Source: Symsagittifera roscoffensis
Taxonomy: Eukaryota > Xenacoelomorpha > Acoela > Convolutidae
Direction: 5' to 3'
Assembly: GCF_963678635.1 (NCBI RefSeq)
Contig: NC_087070.1
Coordinates: forward strand, 44,807,467-44,871,466
DNA length: 64,000 bases
In this document: positions 60,831-64,000 of the stretch, piece by piece
Numbering within the stretch: the first letter of the stretch is position 1
How the letters are laid out: each line of letters begins with the position of its first letter
Notes under the pieces: model-generated
The model's input: the letters and a program-made list of their open reading frames with translations, nothing else
What the model was told of the DNA's origin: nothing
Database searches by the model: none
Translations under genes and position numbers: made by a program

Positions 60831-61710
60831 GCGAATCAATCTTTCCTTACGAGAAAAAAAACTGTAATTTAGGTATACAAGAATCAGAACAACTGCCTTG
60901 AAATATAAACCGCCGGTACACGGAACATCTAGTTTTTACTCCTAACCACTTTTTTTGAGTGCTTATAAATTTCTTGCATTTTTTTTGGCTGAGAATAGCA
61001 TAAATTACTTGTGCAGTTTGCTTAGGCGAGTTTGTCTGTTTGCCGGAGGTTGGTTGTGCCTGTTGTCCCGGTTTTTCTCTAAGCTAAATTACGTGGTTTA
61101 GCCTTTGGTAAATGTTTACCTGCGGGTCGGTTATGCATAAGTACGTCGTGCCTAATAACCCTTGGTTGTTTTCCAACCTCACACATCCATGCGGAGTGTG
61201 GTGAGTAATTAAAGATTTATCCGATGATTTTGAGCTTTACATGATTTTGAACTGTGCCCCCAGTTTTCCTGGGTGTTCTGTTTTTCTAGCTATGGTTGCA
61301 AATTTTTTAGCGACCTGTTCCATTTTCTGTCCCGATTTGGCGTTAATTGTGCGCTCCGTGCATTTAAAACGGTGTTTAAGGAAAACTAGTAGTGTCCTTG
61401 CCAATTTTTGTTTTTCTTGATTAATTAGAAAGCGAATTGGTTTTCTTTTTCAAGTTTTCGATATCAGTTCTCGGGTTTTAATTTGGGAAGGAACGACTAA
61501 CTCAAATCATGTCATACGGCTTATTTCATAAAGGTAGATGTGAACCCATTGCGAATTTGTCCATTTCTGTTCAACTGCTAAAATGTTTGATTACTTGATT
61601 CGGCAAGTTTAGGGAGGTGTCCCCGGATCCACAAATCCCGGGGCTTTTGTAAAGCCCATTCTTTTGGCTTCCACTGCTGGTGTGGTGGAGGCCAGTTAGG
61701 TATGTCTCGA

Positions 61711-61905
61711 TTACTTTCCTGGCTGAAAAATCAGTACATCCTCAGGTATTTTCAATCTTGGCGGTAACGGTAATGCTGCCTTTCCGAATGACAAACGTAC
61801 AGCTTTCATCGATTTTGGGTTGATGAAAGTCTGATCATCTGCTTGGTCCTTGTTTGAAGCTAGGGCCATCTCCTCTGTTTCACTTTTAGCTGCAAGTTGT
61901 GGCAT
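61711..61905 (-). CDS. Possible first exon (or small ORF) of an unknown minus-strand gene
   Basis: A 64-codon frame starts MPQLAAKSETEEMALASNKD and ends PRLKIPEDVLIFQPGK. Composition looks coding. Just before the stop the sequence GGAAA|GTAATC could act as a donor leading toward lower coordinates. No downstream exon was found in the transposon-rich stretch below 61700. No family was recognised. Confidence 0.3.
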   Translation of the reverse strand: MPQLAAKSETEEMALASNKDQADDQTFINPKSMKAVRLSFGKAALPLPPRLKIPEDVLIFQPGK

Positions 61906-62901
61906 TAAGTTTGGTTATTTATTAACGCTAACTGATAATGTTCAGATTTGGTTAAACTTTTGAATTCGATAATCCTGATTTTTTTAACGGTAATCGAAAA
62001 TTGCGGGAAAAAAGTCGCTAAGTTCATCAATTTAGAATATGGCGTGGCAATGAGCTCAAAAATCACAAATGATGCCAAAACTCAGGAAAATGAAGCAAAT
62101 TCACCTGACAAAATTGTTGGTTGTAATTGATTATAATGCATTATTTTTCAACCAAAAAATGTTCCGAATTTTTTCAAAAATAATCAATTATAATCATTCA
62201 AAAATAGATTTTCTTGGCTCGAAAAACATTAAAATTGTAATCCATTTTGAATCAAATTTTTTTTATTGTAGGTAAGACTGACTAGAAAATTCCAAAATTG
62301 TCCGTGAAGCTGCAGTGCGGGTAACAAACGGAGATTTGGAACAGTTGGTTTTTTTTAGAATCAATGAGGCAGTTCGGCCTAGTACTGGTGAATGTGTAAG
62401 GCCATCTATTTGCAAGTTTCTCGAGTTAATTGAACTTGATTTGATCTTAAATGTCTACAATCGTATGAGCTTAACTTGCTTGAACTATCACTGAAGATTT
62501 CTTGTAAAATTATCGTTAGCTTAGAAGTTAAGTGCGGCATACTCAGCAAAAGACTGCAAACATGGTAACTTAAGAGTTTGCCGTTCATAGAAGAAATATC
62601 TTCAACAAGTTGTGAATTGATGCACCGTTGTTTAATCATATTTGACTTCGATTTAATTAAATTTTAGTCTTAGTGTTAGGTTCTGTTAATTTTAGCTGTT
62701 CTATTACGTTGATATGTAGATCATTATAACTGTCAATCTAATCTCCATAGAAACTATAATTGAAAGTTGGCTTTAAAAGTGTTTTTGTTTCTCATAATAC
62801 ATTGAGTCGATAAGCTGAATAGAGCCCACCAACTCCCCCATCCGCGTCAACGCTATCGTTTAGGTGAAGCAGCTTTAAGGTGGGATTTCGTTTCGGATTC
62901 G

Positions 62902-63235
62902 TAAGAGTCAATGAACGAAGTGAAGACTCTTATATAAGTTGTGATGTTTTTTTTAGGAAAAGCCTTAAAGTTTGTATTTGTTCTGTTCACGGTTAAGTTA
63001 TATTTTTCGCGGTTTGATTTTTGATTCATTTTTTGTTCAATTCAATTAAATTTATCAATGTATTGAAGGAAGGCAAATTACGCTCTCCAAAAAAGAAAGC
63101 TGAAATTTTAAAGTTCGAAAGTGCATTTTGATTTTTAGGTTTCCAGAGGATTAGAAAAATTACCCATTGATCCGGTTTTCTCAAGCTGGGATGATTTAAT
63201 CGAAAACATTTCATCAATCAAAAATTGCTCTTTAC
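62902..63235 (+). repeat. Family B repeat copy with perfect opening hairpin
   Basis: TAAGAGTC (62902-62909)/GACTCTTA (62925-62932), loop AATGAACGAAGTGAA, then the usual blocks ('ataagttgtgatg', 'aggaaaagcctta', 'ttgttcacggtta', 'gaaggcaaattacgctctcc', 'ttgatccggttttctcaa'). Confidence 0.7.
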
Positions 63236-63350
63236 ATTAGAAGATTTTTAATTTCATATATATATTTTCAAAATTTTGTGGTTTTTCAAAAATTAAGTCT
63301 GATTTTTTTCTGTTTTCTTTTGTTCAGTTAGTCTTTTCTAACTGTCTTTT

Positions 63351-63670
63351 TAAGACTCAATGAACTGAGTGAAAATTCTTTTTATGGAAAAAGTCTAAAA
63401 CTATAGTCGCGTTCAATTTAGATTTGTCGCGGTGGGCCCTATGATTTGGTTTTGAGTTCTGTCCATTTCTTTTTTTAAAAGAAGACAAATTTCATCATCG
63501 AACATTCCTTTTGATTCAGTTTTCTCAAATTGGTTTGAGTTTATCATAGTAGTGTCAAAGTAATAAAGGTCATATATTTTCTTGGAAATTCAGAGTATTT
63601 TTTTTCGGTGTTCCTGCTTCAAATGACTCTTTTCCAACTTTCTGTTGACTATGTTTGTAAATTTTGGTTT
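63351..63670 (+). repeat. Second family B copy, shortened, in tandem with the first
   Basis: Begins TAAGACTCAATGAACTGAG at 63351 and contains 'tttttatggaaaaagtctaaa', 'gcgttcaatttagatttgtcgcgg', 'ttgattcagttttctcaaattgg' and the terminal 'atgactcttttccaactttc' block. The opening stem is partly lost. Confidence 0.6.
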
Positions 63671-64000
63671 AATCAAGATGAGAAAATGATCACTTGTACG
63701 CACCCTTTCCTATATTTGTTGTGATTTTTTCAGTTGGAATTGAGATCTCCGTTTCCAGCCAAAACATCCGTCATAATCTTCATAAAATTGGGCAAACTCA
63801 TTTTAAGCCTAGATATATGCGTGCTAAGAATATTACAAGTGTGATTAGGCAGAACAGATAAATGAGAATAGCATAAAATGTTTGGACTACAATTATTCGA
63901 ATTTGAGCAACTAAAAGATAAGGAAAAAATCAATAGTTTCTCAATTGCGTTTTTCAATAGTCTTTCTTTTCATCCTGATTTTTGAGGTTTTTGACGCAAC

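Larger units (their letters stand above)
60840..64000. other. Repeat-rich right end of the window
   Basis: No host gene was recognised with confidence. 60900-61700 is less AT-rich and could include an LTR of the neighbouring decayed gypsy element, but no matching copy exists in the window. It contains family B copies at 62902 and 63351 and one minus-strand frame at 61711-61905. Confidence 0.4.

Overview
This is a eukaryotic (metazoan) nuclear window. It is AT-rich, split by spliceosomal introns, and crowded with transposable-element debris; nothing in it is bacterial. Five host genes were recognised, all on the + strand and head to tail: the 3' half of a PNPLA8-type calcium-independent phospholipase A2 (exons 3864-9133), a TUBGCP6-type gamma-tubulin complex gene (recognised exons 15118-38616), a short serine/charge-rich gene whose N-terminus resembles REDIC1/C12orf40 (38851-44614), an FBXO36-type F-box gene (46613-55399) and an apparently intronless RMND5/GID2-type E3 ligase gene (56661-57845). 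The repertoire fits an invertebrate or basal deuterostome. I cannot name the species.

Layout. 1-3863 lies upstream of the first recognised phospholipase exon and holds only repeats. 3864-9133 is the phospholipase, with a hAT-like MITE and a decayed MULE transposase in its introns. 9134-15117 holds an orphan exon, a MITE with a perfect 8-bp target duplication and several repeat families. 15118-38616 is TUBGCP6. One of its exon/intron boundaries is amplified into eight 97-bp tandem copies, and its 11.5-kb intron 21350-32814 contains a 5'-truncated LINE and a young Ty3/gypsy element with 251-bp LTRs. The next gene starts only 235 bp after the TUBGCP6 stop. 58600-60830 is a decayed Ty3/gypsy pol 3' end. 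The rest, to 64000, is mainly repeats.

Three introns need a GC-AG boundary to keep phase and homology (donors at 7116, 21350 and 37331). A 3' splice acceptor sits 2-52 nt upstream of the start codon of each of the last three genes. Together with same-strand packing and one very short intergenic gap, this is compatible with 5'UTR introns or spliced-leader trans-splicing.

Two unnamed interspersed families dominate the non-coding DNA. Family A (up to about 660 bp) starts with a TTACACTAGC/TAGTGTAA hairpin, carries an internal tRNA-like A-box/B-box module, and ends with a GCGAAGC/GCTTCGC hairpin. Family B begins with a TAAGAGTC...GACTCTTA hairpin. Both repeatedly sit directly next to exons. Functionally the host genes are unrelated (membrane lipid hydrolysis, microtubule nucleation, possibly meiosis, and two ubiquitin-ligase components), so no shared pathway is inferred. 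Coordinates of exons are my own reading of splice signals, phase and remembered family similarity; no search was run.
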